From Nothophaeocryptopus gaeumannii (taxonomy: Eukaryota > Ascomycota > Dothideomycetes > Mycosphaerellales > Mycosphaerellaceae): 64,000 nucleotides of DNA. The notes beneath the pieces are model-generated. The model was not told where the DNA came from. It ran no database searches and saw only the letters and a program-made list of their open reading frames with translations. The position numbers were made by a program, and so were the translations under genes. Shown in pieces: positions 1 through 11,093 of the stretch; the first letter of the stretch is position 1; the number at the start of each line of letters is the position of its first letter. The stretch is from contig JASISA010000027.1 of assembly GCA_031771865.1 (NCBI GenBank), positions 124,001-188,000 on the forward strand. Reading direction: 5' to 3'.

Positions 1-916
1 GGCGAGTCGCATGAGAAAGACATCGTCTGTTTGGTACGCTATCGGATCGGGAGTGTAATACGTCAATCCCGAGGAGTAGCTGCAGCCATCTCATGCAATA
101 GAAGGAGTCTGAGCTCGGGGCCGGGTCCGCGAGGTTAGCTCAGCAGAGATCGTCGTCGTGGCGGCGCATATAATTTGTCAACAGTCGCGGCCATATGTAC
201 AGTAGGCATCCCAGCGGCATCTTTTCCCTGGCGAGGGCGTGTTGCGATGTGTGAGAGGCGGGAGGCGACCTCGGTGAAGGACTGGAACCCTTGCCACGTG
301 ATCTTCGGCCCGATCGGCTCAACGGTGATCGGCTCCAACTCTTTTGCTCCGAAGACCAACATCATTGGCGTGGTCTTGCTGTGATCAGTAATCATCAATT
401 TGCATCTCCACGAAGGTCGCTCATATCATGTTTCGTGTGATTCCATATCTTATCTTCACAGATCATGGCCACTCCGTTCGCCTCACTCAAGCATAGCTGG
501 GCGGGGGAAGATGCCTTGATCGGTGCATTGCTGGTGGATTAGGCGCCTGCATCGCTATCGAGTCCAAATGATCTACCACGGCTTCCAGGTGTGGCGGGCA
601 TTTCTCAGGATGGGAAAGAAGCACTCCCGAGTGTCGTTGCGAGCAGACACCAGGGAAATGTGGAAAATCTTCAGGAGATCGAAGATGAGCTGACTTTCAA
701 CATGCTGTGCAACAACAGGAACGTTATCCATTGGTCGGACCTGGCTCCTTCTTCACGTCAAAGGCTGGCAACCAAAGCCTCATATGTAAGTAGACGGCGA
801 CGGACCTCAAGCCCGTGATATGCAAGCCCTTCTTTTCTGCTCGGAGAGTTTTGGCGAAACTTTAGCGATAGCCACGCGAGAAATGTCGTACCGTATACGT
901 GCTGTCTCGCGAGCCA
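1..916. other. Left-edge interval with no firm gene
   Basis: No gene here can be supported well. A minus-strand open frame at 135-398 (87 codons) has a protein-like composition, with an FGAKELEPITVEP-type stretch, and could be a terminal exon of a gene. I do not recognise it and see no matching splice partner. A plus-strand frame at 591-818 has no family features. The interval also holds the 3' flank of the GT17 gene, which reads leftward towards it. Confidence 0.3.
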
Positions 917-2068
917 TCATGTCTTAATCAATTCCCTCCAATCCTCAAACCCCCCATCCTCCCCCTCCCTCTCAAGCAAATACCCAAGCCTCCCGCTCCT
1001 CTGCTTCTCCCTCACCACATACTCAGGCACATCCCGATTCCTGTCAACCCTCTCATACTCCTCCCCCTCCCGTCCAAACAGATCCTGCCCATTTCTCACC
1101 CTCTCCAAAATCACATTCGCATCGCGATTGCCCTCCGTATTCAACCCCTGATGCGAGAAACTCTGCATCTTGGTCTGAAAATCCTTGATAGTCGCGAAAC
1201 AGCTCGAACAATGCCAGCCGGCATTCCAGAGGGTTCCGCGGTCCCACCAGCGCGAGAAGAGGGCAAAGGGCCAGGTGAAGATGTTGGTATGGCCGAGGAG
1301 GTCCATGCGCAGGTCGTTGGGGGCGATAGTGCGGCTTATGGAGCCGCCGTAGATTGTTGCCTGAGGGTGGGCCCATTGAGGTCCTTTGTGCCGCCATTGG
1401 AAGGAGTAGTAGTAGAATTGGCTACGGAAGTTGAGGCGAGCTGGGAAGTCGCAAAGCCGAAGGAGAGTGAGGGTTTCTGGGCGGAGGAGCTCGTCTATAT
1501 CGGACACGATGAGGACGTCGCCTTTGTGGGCTTCGGATGAGGTGTCCTTGAGCGATGGGAATACGACGTTGAGGATAGAATTTCGAAGGTAGTCCTCATG
1601 ATCCCAGGTTCGGGTGCTCTGGACTGGATCCTCGACGGTACGGTAGATGATCTTATCGTGGAAGGCAGAGAATTGGGCCCAATTTTCTTTCAGAGTGAGA
1701 GGTTTGGGCTTTCCGGTAAAGGTTGTTGGCGATTCGATGATCACGAAGTGATCCACCAGGTGAGAGAGGCTGTTCAGTCTGATTTCGAGCCAGTCCAATT
1801 CGGTCGAGAACATGATGAGATCGTAGACCTTTCTGGGCCGTCTGTACGGCGAGAAGCCATGTCGTGTGCACAAAGATTTTTCATCGTTGCTTTCGGCAGC
1901 AGACTGGCCGTGATCAGTATAATCATCGGTTATTGAGGTTAGCCATCCACCGACCAAAACGACGCGGTCTCGACCAGCGTCGCGTCTGTATAGAATGAGG
2001 GCGGTGAGCAATATTGTGGTGATGCTAGCAAGCAGTGCGTTTCTGCGCTTTCGAAAGCCCCATGACAT
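917..2068 (-). CDS. GT17 family N-acetylglucosaminyltransferase-like membrane protein
   Basis: A single-exon gene of 383 residues resembling glycosyltransferase family 17 (beta-1,4-mannosyl-glycoprotein N-acetylglucosaminyltransferase type). A hydrophobic segment at about residues 12-27 follows a short basic N-terminus, the layout of a type II Golgi anchor. The catalytic domain starts near residue 80 (VYDLIMFSTELDWLEIRL). It contains a candidate metal-binding DID at residues 190-192 within VLIVSDIDELLRP, and a Trp/Cys-rich stretch (GTLWNAGWHCSSCF) typical of GT17. Length and domain order fit fungal members. The family transfers sugar in the secretory pathway; the acceptor in fungi is not settled, so naming it GnT-III would be too strong. 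It diverges from the Gemin2-like gene on the plus strand. Confidence 0.85.
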   Translation of the reverse strand: MSWGFRKRRNALLASITTILLTALILYRRDAGRDRVVLVGGWLTSITDDYTDHGQSAAESNDEKSLCTRHGFSPYRRPRKVYDLIMFSTELDWLEIRLNSLSHLVDHFVIIESPTTFTGKPKPLTLKENWAQFSAFHDKIIYRTVEDPVQSTRTWDHEDYLRNSILNVVFPSLKDTSSEAHKGDVLIVSDIDELLRPETLTLLRLCDFPARLNFRSQFYYYSFQWRHKGPQWAHPQATIYGGSISRTIAPNDLRMDLLGHTNIFTWPFALFSRWWDRGTLWNAGWHCSSCFATIKDFQTKMQSFSHQGLNTEGNRDANVILERVRNGQDLFGREGEEYERVDRNRDVPEYVVREKQRSGRLGYLLEREGEDGGFEDWRELIKT

Positions 2069-2847
2069 GTCAGGTACTTTTGTGCCAAGAGTAAGACGAT
2101 GTCAACGATGGGACTCGAAGAGTGGTATAGAGGAAAGGGGTATTGTTATAAACGGTCCTACCAACGTAGTTCAGCGGATCAGCCGCAGGTGGCACTAAGG
2201 CTCAATTTGGGAAGTCTTGAGAACCGCTCATGAGACAAGAAGAGCTCTTGTGCTGGTGACTTGGCTCTTCCCAAGCAAGACACAGCTGCGACTGGGTCGT
2301 CTGGTTAAAAGTCGGCCACGCGTCGCAGTGTTGGACGAGCACGAGCCTCCAGAATGCACCGCGGCTGCACTCTGCAGGTCCCGCGTAGGCATGATCCTTA
2401 GATTAGCTAAGGCGAGCCGCACTTCGCAACACATGCTCGATTTCTTTCCAAGGTCTGCCGTGTTTCTTGGACCAACTCTGATTGGTTGATGAAAAGGGAT
2501 GATGCTCTTGAAGAAATGCTGCGCGTCCGGAATACACGTTTCAAAATCGTTGCTCGAGAGCATGCATGGGCCAGGGGCATGCGTATATCAGCTGTGTTCC
2601 CACAACCGTTGAGTCCAGATAGAGATGAGGACCTCGCCTGATGCAGCTGTGTCGAGACCTGTTCACTGTATGTCGTTGAAGGCTTGATGGAAGTCGCAAG
2701 CAACCTTGAAAAGCGAAAAAGACGTGAACGTGGAGACGCGCGCTAGCGTGTTGCCAAGACAGTCTGTTCTGGATTCGAATCACAATCTCGCCGATGCTCA
2801 TGCTGACCTTGATGTCTCCAACCTCAAATTACTTGTACAACGCAAAG
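2069..2847. promoter_or_regulatory. Divergent intergenic region between GT17 and Gemin2-like genes
   Basis: About 780 bases separate the start codons of two outward-facing genes, so both promoters must lie here. Open frames on both strands in this stretch are short and overlapping, with no recognisable protein. I see no clear TATA box or repeat. Confidence 0.4.
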
Positions 2848-4257
2848 ATGGTGAAGCGACGCCGAGAGCGCGATCGGCCAAAGGCTGGCCCGGAAGCTAC
2901 TTGTAACCCGAACAAGCGCGTTCTGCTGAGCTACGACTCCTACGACGAACCTCCGCAAGAGACGGAAGCGCCTCCAGAGGTCAGAACACATGATGCTCTC
3001 CTCGCGAACTACCAGATATCAGAGTACCCGGCTGAGGAGGAGGAAGATGGCGAGGTCTCACTCGGTGCGCCAGCGGACCCTGCAGCGAGCGTCGTAGTAC
3101 CAGTGCAATCTCAACTGCATAACACAGACAATGACAAGCCTGGCGCGCTTGAAGACGAAGACGAAGACCGCGTTCCCGCCCCTCGCGGCTCGTATCGAGT
3201 CCCAAGAAAACAGACGGAAGACCTCAAACGAGACACCATCACCAACCAATGGCCTGTACTAGGCATGATGTCGCAGGATCGCGAGGGAGGTGGGGCGGAC
3301 GGGGGAGAACAGGAGGAAGGCTATGACAGCACTACTGAAGAAGCCATGGCATATCTCGATGCGGTCAGATATGAACGGCGAGGAATGCCAGAAATCTTGG
3401 CAGCATCACGGCAAGTCATCGTTCTCGACAGCGAAGAGCAAGATGAGGAGCAAACCAAGGCTGACGAAGACGATATGGTTGAGGACGGCACATACATAGG
3501 TCGCCCAAGCGCAACTACAGCCACGGGCAGTGAGGCTACCGACCCTCGGCGTGTGTTCACGCGTTCACTAGTGCACCGCTTTCTTCAACAGCGAGCTCAA
3601 CTTCACATTCCGGCTAGTGCCCGGGTATTGGCTGAGCTCGGGGACGATGACCCGGTCACACTTTCTCAGAGTGACAACAAAGCCCACGCTCGGTGGCACC
3701 GAGTTCTCTCTTCCAAATCGCCCAAGCCTGCCCAAGTCCGGAGCATGGACCAGGGAACAGTCTACGCTCTGCTCGCTTTGCTGCAAAGGTACTTCCTCGT
3801 CAAAGGCAAGAACATTAAAACCGTCACCAGTGCCTGGATCTGGTCGTTGCTTGCAAGATTGGATGAAGTCGGCACCATGAGCAATGATGAGGTCTATCCT
3901 CTCCGCGAGCTGGCGAAGAAGGTGATTTTGCTGCAGCTACACTTCACGGATCCTGGAGCTGCAGAACAGCTCGAAGCTATCCAGCAGCAGGAGACCGCTT
4001 CAAGCCCACAAGCCACCAGTGAGGGTGAGATCATCCTTGATGACGAGGAAGTCGATGAGAAGAGCGTGCCAGGGTTGGTCAAGAGTATATTGCAGTCCCG
4101 CCCCTCCAAGACACATCAAGCCAAACCATCTGAAAACACAATTGCAACACTGGATATGATCCTGGTTGTAATCGGAGAGGTATTCGGCCAGCGCGACATG
4201 TTGGAGTTTCGCCAGTCGTGGTCGAATCAAGCCAGTGAAGTCGCAGGTCCTACGTGA
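2848..4257 (+). CDS. Gemin2/SIP1-like snRNP assembly factor
   Basis: A protein of about 469 residues without introns that looks like a fungal SMN-interacting protein 1 (Gemin2, Brr1 in yeast). The family wraps around Sm proteins during spliceosomal snRNP assembly. Three features support this. A basic start (MVKRRRERDRPK) leads into a long acidic disordered region. A segment EEAMAYLDAVRYERRGMPEI matches the Gemin2 pattern of a YLxxVRxEA helix. The C-terminal helical half has a WIWSLLARLDEV motif and ends near IGEVFGQRDMLEFRQSW, as in Gemin2, where it ends with a YFxQRDL-type helix. I chose ATG 2848; an in-frame ATG at 2794 would add 18 residues of unremarkable sequence. The assignment is by motif only, since overall conservation in this family is low. 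Confidence 0.7.
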   Translation: MVKRRRERDRPKAGPEATCNPNKRVLLSYDSYDEPPQETEAPPEVRTHDALLANYQISEYPAEEEEDGEVSLGAPADPAASVVVPVQSQLHNTDNDKPGALEDEDEDRVPAPRGSYRVPRKQTEDLKRDTITNQWPVLGMMSQDREGGGADGGEQEEGYDSTTEEAMAYLDAVRYERRGMPEILAASRQVIVLDSEEQDEEQTKADEDDMVEDGTYIGRPSATTATGSEATDPRRVFTRSLVHRFLQQRAQLHIPASARVLAELGDDDPVTLSQSDNKAHARWHRVLSSKSPKPAQVRSMDQGTVYALLALLQRYFLVKGKNIKTVTSAWIWSLLARLDEVGTMSNDEVYPLRELAKKVILLQLHFTDPGAAEQLEAIQQQETASSPQATSEGEIILDDEEVDEKSVPGLVKSILQSRPSKTHQAKPSENTIATLDMILVVIGEVFGQRDMLEFRQSWSNQASEVAGPT

Positions 4258-4595
4258 TGGCCTTCTGCGCGCCTCCAGAAGCTCGTCAACAGTGCCTGCC
4301 CTATACTGTCGAGGTCACCATGTGGAGCCAGTCTTTACCAAACGTAATTGCGAATGCGAAGTGAGACGAAAGTGCTCCAGGATTCGGCGAAGAGCTTGCC
4401 CGCCTTAAGCGCTCCTCGCCGACACTTCAACTTCGCCTCATGACTCCAGCGCGTCTGGCTTGAGTAATACTGCATCGTCTACTAGCACGTGCCATGTTCC
4501 GTCTGTGTAGGTCGAATCTTACCTTACATTAGTATCTCGTTCATACACACTTCTCCTGCGACCACCTTCAAGGCGCTGTCATTTGCTTCACCATC
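4258..4595. promoter_or_regulatory. Promoter interval upstream of the M20 gene
   Basis: A gap of 338 bases between two plus-strand genes. It holds the 3' end of the Gemin2-like gene and the leader of the M20 gene. A pyrimidine-rich stretch lies just before ATG 4596. I see no repeat or small gene. Confidence 0.4.
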
Positions 4596-5951
4596 ATGGC
4601 CGACATTTCCAAGCTCGCAAACAAGCACCGACCGGACTTGGCTTCGTATGAAGAGCTCTACAAGTATTATCATGCCAATCCAGAGCTCTCGAACCAGGAG
4701 AAAGAGACTGCAGCTCACATCATCGGCCAACTGAAGAAGATCTCACCAGAATTCGACATCCGTCCAAACATCGGCGGCTATGGCATTGCAGTTCTATTTC
4801 ACAATGGCTCCGGACCAACAGTCCTCCTCCGCGCGGACTTTGATGCCTTGCCTGTGGAGGAACGAACCGGACTGCCATATGCCAGCAAGAAGCGCCAGAT
4901 ATCGGAAGCTGATGGCGTCGAGAAACCGGTGATGCATGCTTGTGGGCACGACATGCACATTACGTCTCTCCTCGCCGCCGGGCAAACTCTCGTATCTGCT
5001 CGAGACTCCTGGACAGGTACCCTCCTGCTCGCCTTCCAGCCTGCCGAGGAGCGCGGCACAGGTGCGCAAGCTATGATCGACGACGGAATGTACGATTCAA
5101 AGCGTCACAACGTCCCAATTCCGGATGTCTGCCTTGGTGGCCACGTGGTTCCCTGGAGAGCAGGCACAGTTGGAACGAGAAGAGGACTTATTGCCACATC
5201 CGCAGACTCCATGCGCATTACACTTCATGGACGAGGTGGGCACGCTTCCATGCCCAACCGTCTCATCGATCCAGTCGTCATGGCGGCCAGCGCCATCTTG
5301 AAACTCCAGACCATTGTCTCGCGCGAAATAGACCCCTTCGATTCGGCTGTCGTCACCGTCGCGAGCATACAAGCCGGCGATGCTGAGAATGTGGTTGTGG
5401 ATGATGCGAAGATCGCCGTTGACGTGAGAGCCGTCACAGCCAAGACTCGCGAAAGACTCATGGCTAGTGTGCGGCGTATCGTAAATGCGGAGGCTGAGGC
5501 TAGCAATGCCGTCAAACCACCCACAATCCAGATCACGAGGAATTTTCCGCTTACGATCAACGACGACGAGAGTACCGCGAAGCTGGAAGAGTCTTTCCAA
5601 GCTCACTTCCCGGAGATCAAATCAGTTGAGTCTTCCGCGCCTCCAGTCAACACGAATGGCACACATGCGCATGATCATCCTTCCGGAGTGGGATACAGCT
5701 GCGACTGTCCTAAGCTTACCGGTAGCGAGGATTTCTCGATTTTGGGCACTGCAGTGGGCAAACCTACGGTTTTCTTCATGTATGGCGGAACACCACATGA
5801 TAAATGGGGTGAGGCGGAGAAGAAGGATCGACTGAATGAGGATATACCTGTGAATCATAGTGGCCTCTTCTATCCAGAGATCCAGCCGACTTTGAGAGTA
5901 GCAGTCGATGCATACGTCATAGGAGCATTAACATTCCTGGCAAAGAGATAA
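4596..5951 (+). CDS. M20 family metallopeptidase / amidohydrolase
   Basis: An intact single-exon gene of 451 residues of the M20D (aminoacylase/hippurate hydrolase-like) family, which uses a two-metal centre to cleave amide bonds of N-acyl amino acids or similar compounds. Metal-binding and catalytic motifs are complete: RADFDALP at residues 79-86, HACGHDMH at 114-121 and QPAEER at 148-153. The dimerisation domain occupies the middle (GRGGHASMPNRLIDPV), and a late metal ligand region, TGSEDFSIL, follows. There is no signal peptide, so it is probably cytosolic. The substrate cannot be read from the sequence. Members of this family are often near catabolic or secondary-metabolite genes. The next gene encodes a SnoaL-like protein, but no backbone enzyme is nearby. 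Confidence 0.92.
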   Translation: MADISKLANKHRPDLASYEELYKYYHANPELSNQEKETAAHIIGQLKKISPEFDIRPNIGGYGIAVLFHNGSGPTVLLRADFDALPVEERTGLPYASKKRQISEADGVEKPVMHACGHDMHITSLLAAGQTLVSARDSWTGTLLLAFQPAEERGTGAQAMIDDGMYDSKRHNVPIPDVCLGGHVVPWRAGTVGTRRGLIATSADSMRITLHGRGGHASMPNRLIDPVVMAASAILKLQTIVSREIDPFDSAVVTVASIQAGDAENVVVDDAKIAVDVRAVTAKTRERLMASVRRIVNAEAEASNAVKPPTIQITRNFPLTINDDESTAKLEESFQAHFPEIKSVESSAPPVNTNGTHAHDHPSGVGYSCDCPKLTGSEDFSILGTAVGKPTVFFMYGGTPHDKWGEAEKKDRLNEDIPVNHSGLFYPEIQPTLRVAVDAYVIGALTFLAKR

Positions 5952-6068
5952 TCGGGAAACTTCAAACTGGCTTTGTTGTTGCATGCCAGAACATCAATCG
6001 TAAATCATCTTTACTGCCAATCATGCCCTTGCGTCATGTTCTCACGCTCTCATTCTACCCTCTGCAGC

Positions 6069-6684
6069 CTAACCTTGAGTTTTGAGGTACTCCTGCATCT
6101 TCGCGAAAAACTCCGTACTAAACTTCGAATCCACAAATTCCTCCACCGACTCTACCTTCCCTCCATCGTCCGTAAACTTCAAAAAGAAGGCGTATTCGTT
6201 CCTGTAGGGCGCGAAGGGTGTCTCTGCGTGGCCGGAGGCGTGGACGACGGCCATGTGCTGACGGAGAGCGTGAGTGGTGTAATGAAGGTGAGGGAGGGGA
6301 TGAGGGAAGGGGCAAAGAAGAAGCGGGAGAGGGAGGGGTAGGGAGCTGCCTTACCTGAGAGGGATCATTTACAATTTTATGGATGGTCATCTTGAAGTCT
6401 TTCATGACGGGTTGGAGGTTGCCGAAGAAGAGTTTGTAGTCTGCGTTTGTTCGGGGTGGGCGGTTTAGGGATACTGGAAGGTATCAGCATTGCGAGCAAC
6501 TCATGCCTTCCCTGAGAAATTTTGATTTTGAGAGGCGTTTAGGCCTACCTGGTAACATAGCATGTATACAATCATCTGTACGAGCTTCGAGAAGACCTTC
6601 GACTGTGAACTTGTTGTAGCCTTCGATGAAGGCGTGGGCTGTTGTGAATTGAGCCTGGGAGAGAGTTGCCATGTCGGACGCCAT
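6069..6684 (-). CDS. SnoaL-like (NTF2 fold) protein, three exons
   Basis: Three exons join in frame into 147 residues: 6684-6549, 6473-6355 and 6257-6069. The introns (6474-6548 and 6258-6354) have GTAGGC/CAG and GTAAGG/CAG borders. The product has the compact cone-shaped NTF2/SnoaL layout common in fungi. An N-terminal helix contains AHAFIEGYNKF. It is followed by a Cys-Ile-His segment and LPVSLNRPPRTNADY. A central DFKMTIHKIVNDPSQ strand comes next, and the protein ends with EYAFFLKFTDDGGK and VEEFVDSKFS. Relatives are small stand-alone proteins, some of them cyclases or isomerases in polyketide pathways, many of unknown function. It lies tail-to-tail with the M20 gene, 117 bases apart. A perfect 10-bp inverted repeat sits 43 bases upstream of its start. 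Confidence 0.85.
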
Positions 6685-6727
6685 TTTTATCGGAATTTTG
6701 AGTGAACTAGATGCTCACTCGACTCCG

Positions 6728-6753
6728 ATTGATATCTGCAAATAGATATCAAT
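6728..6753. promoter_or_regulatory. 10-bp perfect inverted repeat in the SnoaL-like promoter
   Basis: The arms ATTGATATCT and AGATATCAAT are exact reverse complements separated by a 6-base spacer (GCAAAT). The element lies about 43 bases upstream of the SnoaL-like start codon. Its dyad form and position suit a dimeric transcription factor site. No factor can be named, and chance is possible in a window of this size. Confidence 0.4.
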
Positions 6754-7445
6754 GGCTGGTGTTGTAACAGTCAGCTGCGATAGCAATCGTGGAGCGTTGG
6801 TGTCAGATATTGGAGCCTAAGGCAGGAATGACGACTGCCACTTCGCTACCACGTCGCCAAAGGCTCTACTACACCACCAACGTCTGTTCAAGCATCTACT
6901 CATCTACGCCTGGATCGCCATGCCCACGTAATGTACAGACGACCGTTTACAATGGACATTTCCGAACCTTGAAGCCGGGAGTCAGAGGTCGCTCCCGGGC
7001 CACTCGGGCTCGCTGTCTCACTGTCCGAAGAAGCCTGCACCCTATGTGCTGCTGATGTATAAGCCCAGGCTGTCCTGTCCTATTCGAAAATAGCCCTGCC
7101 ATAACACCATGAGGAGGCAGGAGATGCGTCTGATGAACGAGGACCGAGGCCAACAGGGAGAGTCTGGTCTTGGAAAACCTGGAGGAAGAGCCGTCAATGG
7201 CCAAAATATCCCTGTAAGAGAAGATGCTTTCCGTGCCTGAGCCTATATCGACGGTAGATTTGCTGTCACCAGCTGCAACGGTTGCAGAGGCACAGGTTAC
7301 ACTGTGTGGTGCTTCGGCCTTGAAGAGGCCGAGCGTATATCAGGAACTCTCCAAGGCACGAAATCAGATGTACGGCTATATGCGTTCACAGTCTCCGCCT
7401 GTGGACACAATGAAGGTCCTCTGTTCTCCCTTCACTGCTTCCCGC
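6754..7445. promoter_or_regulatory. Divergent intergenic region upstream of GH92
   Basis: This region lies between the leftward SnoaL-like gene and the rightward GH92 gene. An open frame runs from 7224 into the GH92 coding sequence, but it places some 70 non-conserved residues before the signal peptide. I therefore treat it as leader sequence. Nothing else is recognisable. Confidence 0.35.
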
Positions 7446-10355
7446 ATGTCTTTCGTACGCCCCGCTCTCGTCTTCTTTTTGCTGGGCGCTACAGCTACTA
7501 CGCAGAACGCAGACACCGGCTCCCACAACTTCGACCTCATCGATCCTCTCATCGGCTCCTTCAACGGCGGCAATGTCTTCGCAGGCGCAACTCTCCCATA
7601 CGGCGTCGCCAAAGCCGTAGCAGATACCGCCGAAGAGAATACAGGTGGCTTCACTTACGGACCCTACAACATCACAGGCTTCTCCGCGCTGCACGACTCC
7701 GGTACGGGAAGCAAACCACCAAAAGGCAACTTCCCGCTCTCGATCCAGCTGGGCTGCACGGGCGAGAAGATTGATGGCCCGGGCTGCAAGTATGGCAGCA
7801 AGTATGAGCGAGGCTTGAACTATACGAATGGTAGTGTGGTGGCCAGACCGGGATACTTCAAGATTGGACTGGAGACGGGCGTGGACGTTGAGGTGAGAAA
7901 CTCCACATAGTGGCATATGGTACAATGCACAGGGCTAAGACTGCTGTCAAGATGACTGCGACGGAGCGAGCTGCTCTGTTCCAATTTCATGTGCCATCGA
8001 CCAAGAATGCTGAGAGCCCTCTCATTCTGGTGGATTTGACCGATCTGAAAGACAGCAGACACAATGGCAGCGTTTCAGTGGACCCAGACACTGGCCGTAT
8101 GGCTGGCAATGGAACATTTGATGCAAGCTTCGGTATCGATCAGTATCAGGTCTTCTTCTGCGCAGACTTTAGAGGTGCTGCTGTTCGTGACACTGGTATA
8201 TGGATCAATGAGGCTGCAGGTATGAGAAACCTTGGATGGACCACTATCTGCTCGAGAGAAGCTTGGGCTACTCGATGAGCAGGTAAGACCATTAAACGCC
8301 TGTTTGTTCCAGCAAGTTCGAAAATTGGCTCATACGTCGTTCAGGCACGGAAATAAAACGACGCTTCTTCCCGATCGCGGTCTTCAGATTCACGCCCATT
8401 GAGGGCGGAGGCTTCGTTCGCTTTCATCGGCCGCCGAGTGGCATCATCCAAGCTCGCATGGGCGTCAGCTACGTGAGCACTGCGCAAGCCTGCCAAAATG
8501 CAGAGCGGGAGATTGGAGACTGGGACTTCGACCGTGTTAAAGACAGCGCCATGAAGGCGTGGAAGAAGAAGGTGAAGAAAGCACAAAGTGTGGGCGAAAC
8601 ATGGATGCTTACAGTCATCAGCTCAGTGGCATTTCGATCAATCCTGGAGGTGCATCGCAGGCCCTGCAGCGGATCTTCTTCTCTGGAATCTACCGAACGA
8701 TGATACAACCGCACAACATGACTGGCGAAAATCCACTTTGGCAAAGTAAAGAGCCGTAGGCCAATGGACTCTCCTACTTACGCAGATACTTCATGCTGAT
8801 CTGCTCAGATACTATGACAGCTTCTACTGCATATGGGACAGCTTCAGGACGACATTCCCGTTCCTCACCATCACTCAGCCGCGCGAGCTCTCTGAGGTCA
8901 GTAAGAAGCTCCTTCGTACCTCGCTACACGGCTTACACTCTCCCCGCAGATGATCCGCAGCCTCCTCGACACATACGTCCACATCGGCTGGCTACCCGAC
9001 TGTCGAGCAGAATTATGCAAAAGCTACACACAAGGCGGTTCCAACGCAGACGTAGTCATCACTGACGCCTATGTCAAAAACCTCAGCGGGATCGATTGGG
9101 ATCTAGCCTACAAAGCAGTGGTATGTCGTCCCCAGACCCCCTCCCCCAACCCTCTGTAAGCAATACGTTGACCGCTTTCGCAGGTCAACGACGCCGAAAA
9201 CGAACCCGTGGACTGGCAACTCCAAGGCCGCGGTTCCCTCGCCTCTTGGAAACGAGTGGGATACGTGCCGTATCGGGACTTCGACTACGCCGGTTTCGGA
9301 ATCCCATACCATTCAATTTCTCGAAATATCGAATACGCCTACAACGATTTCTGCATTTCCGTCCTTGCCCGCTCCTTCGGCCATGATACTGATGCCGAGA
9401 AGTATTTGGAGAGGAGCGGGAATTGGAGAGGTCTTTTCAAGGCAGATCAACGATCGTACTGGCCGAATGGAACGGAGACGGGAGGGTTTACCGGGTTCTG
9501 GCAGCCTCGCTACTCGAATGGCACCTGGAGTTTGGCTGAACCGATTCAATGCTCCTCTTCACTACAGGATTGGTGTTCCCTATCCTACAACCCAACCGAA
9601 GTCTTTGAAGCGTCCATCTATGAATATATGTTCTACGTACCGCACGATAATGGAGGACTTATAAAAACGCTTGGGGGAAAGAAGGAATTTGTGAGGAGAT
9701 TGGAATACCTCCACGACTCTGGACTCCTCGATATTAGTAATGAGCCGAGTGAGTTGGTTTGTTTTCAATTCCACTATGCAGGTCGACCAGGCCTCTCGGC
9801 GAAATATATCCATAAATGGATCGCTGCTAACTTCACGGACAAATATGATGGGTACGTTTCTCCCCTTCCTGCTCTTCCACCCTCTTGTGCTCCTCTGATG
9901 TCCACTGATCCTCGCCAGCCTCCCTGGCAACGACGATTCCGGCGCCGCAGGTTCTTTGCTCGCCTTCGCCATGTCCGGGCTCTTTCCCGTAGCCGGACAA
10001 GATGTCTACCTCATCACACCGCCGTTCTTCGAAAGCGTCAGCTACACGAGCCCGATTACGGGGAAGATCGCTACTGTGAGAAATCGAAATTTCGATCCGA
10101 CTTATAAAGCGATATATATTCAGAATGCGACGATGGATGGGAAAGAGTGGAGGAGAAATTGGTTGCAGCATGAGTTTTTTCTGGAGGGTGGTAAGTATTG
10201 TTCATTCGAGTGAGGAAAGCGAAAGAAAGCTGACTGGAGATCGATCAGGTGTACTGGAACTTACGCTGGGCAAAGAAGAAAGCGATTGGGGGACGGGAGA
10301 TGACGATGTCCCGCCTAGCTTGAGTTCGAGGGAGGGCTATGGGAGTATGCGTTGA
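7446..10355 (+). CDS. Secreted GH92 alpha-mannosidase, nine exons
   Basis: Nine exons join in frame to 793 residues: 7446-7892, 7952-8219, 8345-8571, 8622-8755, 8809-8896, 8950-9120, 9184-9851, 9919-10190 and 10249-10355. Introns are 50-125 bases with GT...AG borders. The start at 7446 gives a signal peptide (MSFVRPALVFFLLGATA). The family signatures then appear in order: DPLIGSFNGGNVFAGATLPYG, RMGVSYVSTAQAC, YYDSFYCIWDSFR, YTQGGSNADVV, GIDWDLAYKAV, SGNWRGLFKADQ, and near the end GNDDSGAAGSLLAFAMSGL followed by DVYLITPPFF. GH92 enzymes are calcium-dependent exo-acting mannosidases, mostly alpha-1,2, trimming N-glycans or yeast mannan. Length is normal for fungal members. It is probably extracellular, acting on glycoproteins; linkage specificity is not readable. 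Confidence 0.93.
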
Positions 10356-11093
10356 AGCTCGTGGTCATGCCAGCCTGACAGAAGCTGGTTGGTTGAAAAC
10401 ACAGAATGCTCTGCATCATACGGACAGCATAGTGTACTTTCGATCCTACGAGCATTTACTGCTGATGTTCGACTGACATATTCTTTTCCCAAATTCAATG
10501 TTGCCTGCTTCTGATTCAGGATATACTCGGCATTCTCAGCAGCAGGTGGTGTTCACATCCTTGCACAATCATAAGCAGCATTTGGTCCAGTCACTAGCCC
10601 GTGCATGTGGTAAGCATCGGCGGCGCTATCGGGGCTAGTGGCCCTGCAGAAGTTCACCTGTGACAAGAGGTATAAATGCTTAACTAATCTTCCTTCTTCC
10701 TCCTCTCTTCTTCTACATCCATGGACGCTAGTCACGCCCCAGGACGGTGGAGAAGAAGAAGGACCCAGAGACCGCTTCGGCCGCCCTATCGATAGATCTG
10801 CCACATGTAGGCAGGATGTTGCAGGGGTGGCGGAAACTGGAGAACGCTCTGCGATACATGGAAAGTCGCTGGAGGTGGTAGATTCGGTGGGTGTAGGTTC
10901 AGGGATGATTGTGAAGAGGACTAGGAAAACGCTTGTCTTGAGAAATGGAACACTGCTCTCTCTCTGTATAGCTTAGTCTGGCCTCGATACTTTGAATCTG
11001 CCATATCACTCAGAGCCTTCGCGGTGTCAGGTATCCACCTTTTCTCCCGAGCACTGTAAGTCTCAAAACTCCGACGATCGTGCCCAAGTATGC
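10356..11093. other. Interval between convergent GH92 and esterase genes
   Basis: This stretch of 738 bases holds the 3' flanks of two convergent genes. A TATAAATG-like box near 10670 is followed by a CT-rich tract and a short frame, but no conserved protein follows. An open frame at 10638-10976 has no family features. Confidence 0.35.

Noticed and set aside
899..1540. A plus-strand open frame of 213 codons
   Set aside because: It is the antisense shadow of the GT17 coding sequence, and its Pro/Leu-rich start reflects the reversed C-terminal codons.
4596..6684. A secondary-metabolite cluster around the M20 and SnoaL-like genes
   Set aside because: No polyketide synthase, peptide synthetase, terpene cyclase or cluster transporter is present; neighbours are housekeeping or unrelated enzymes.
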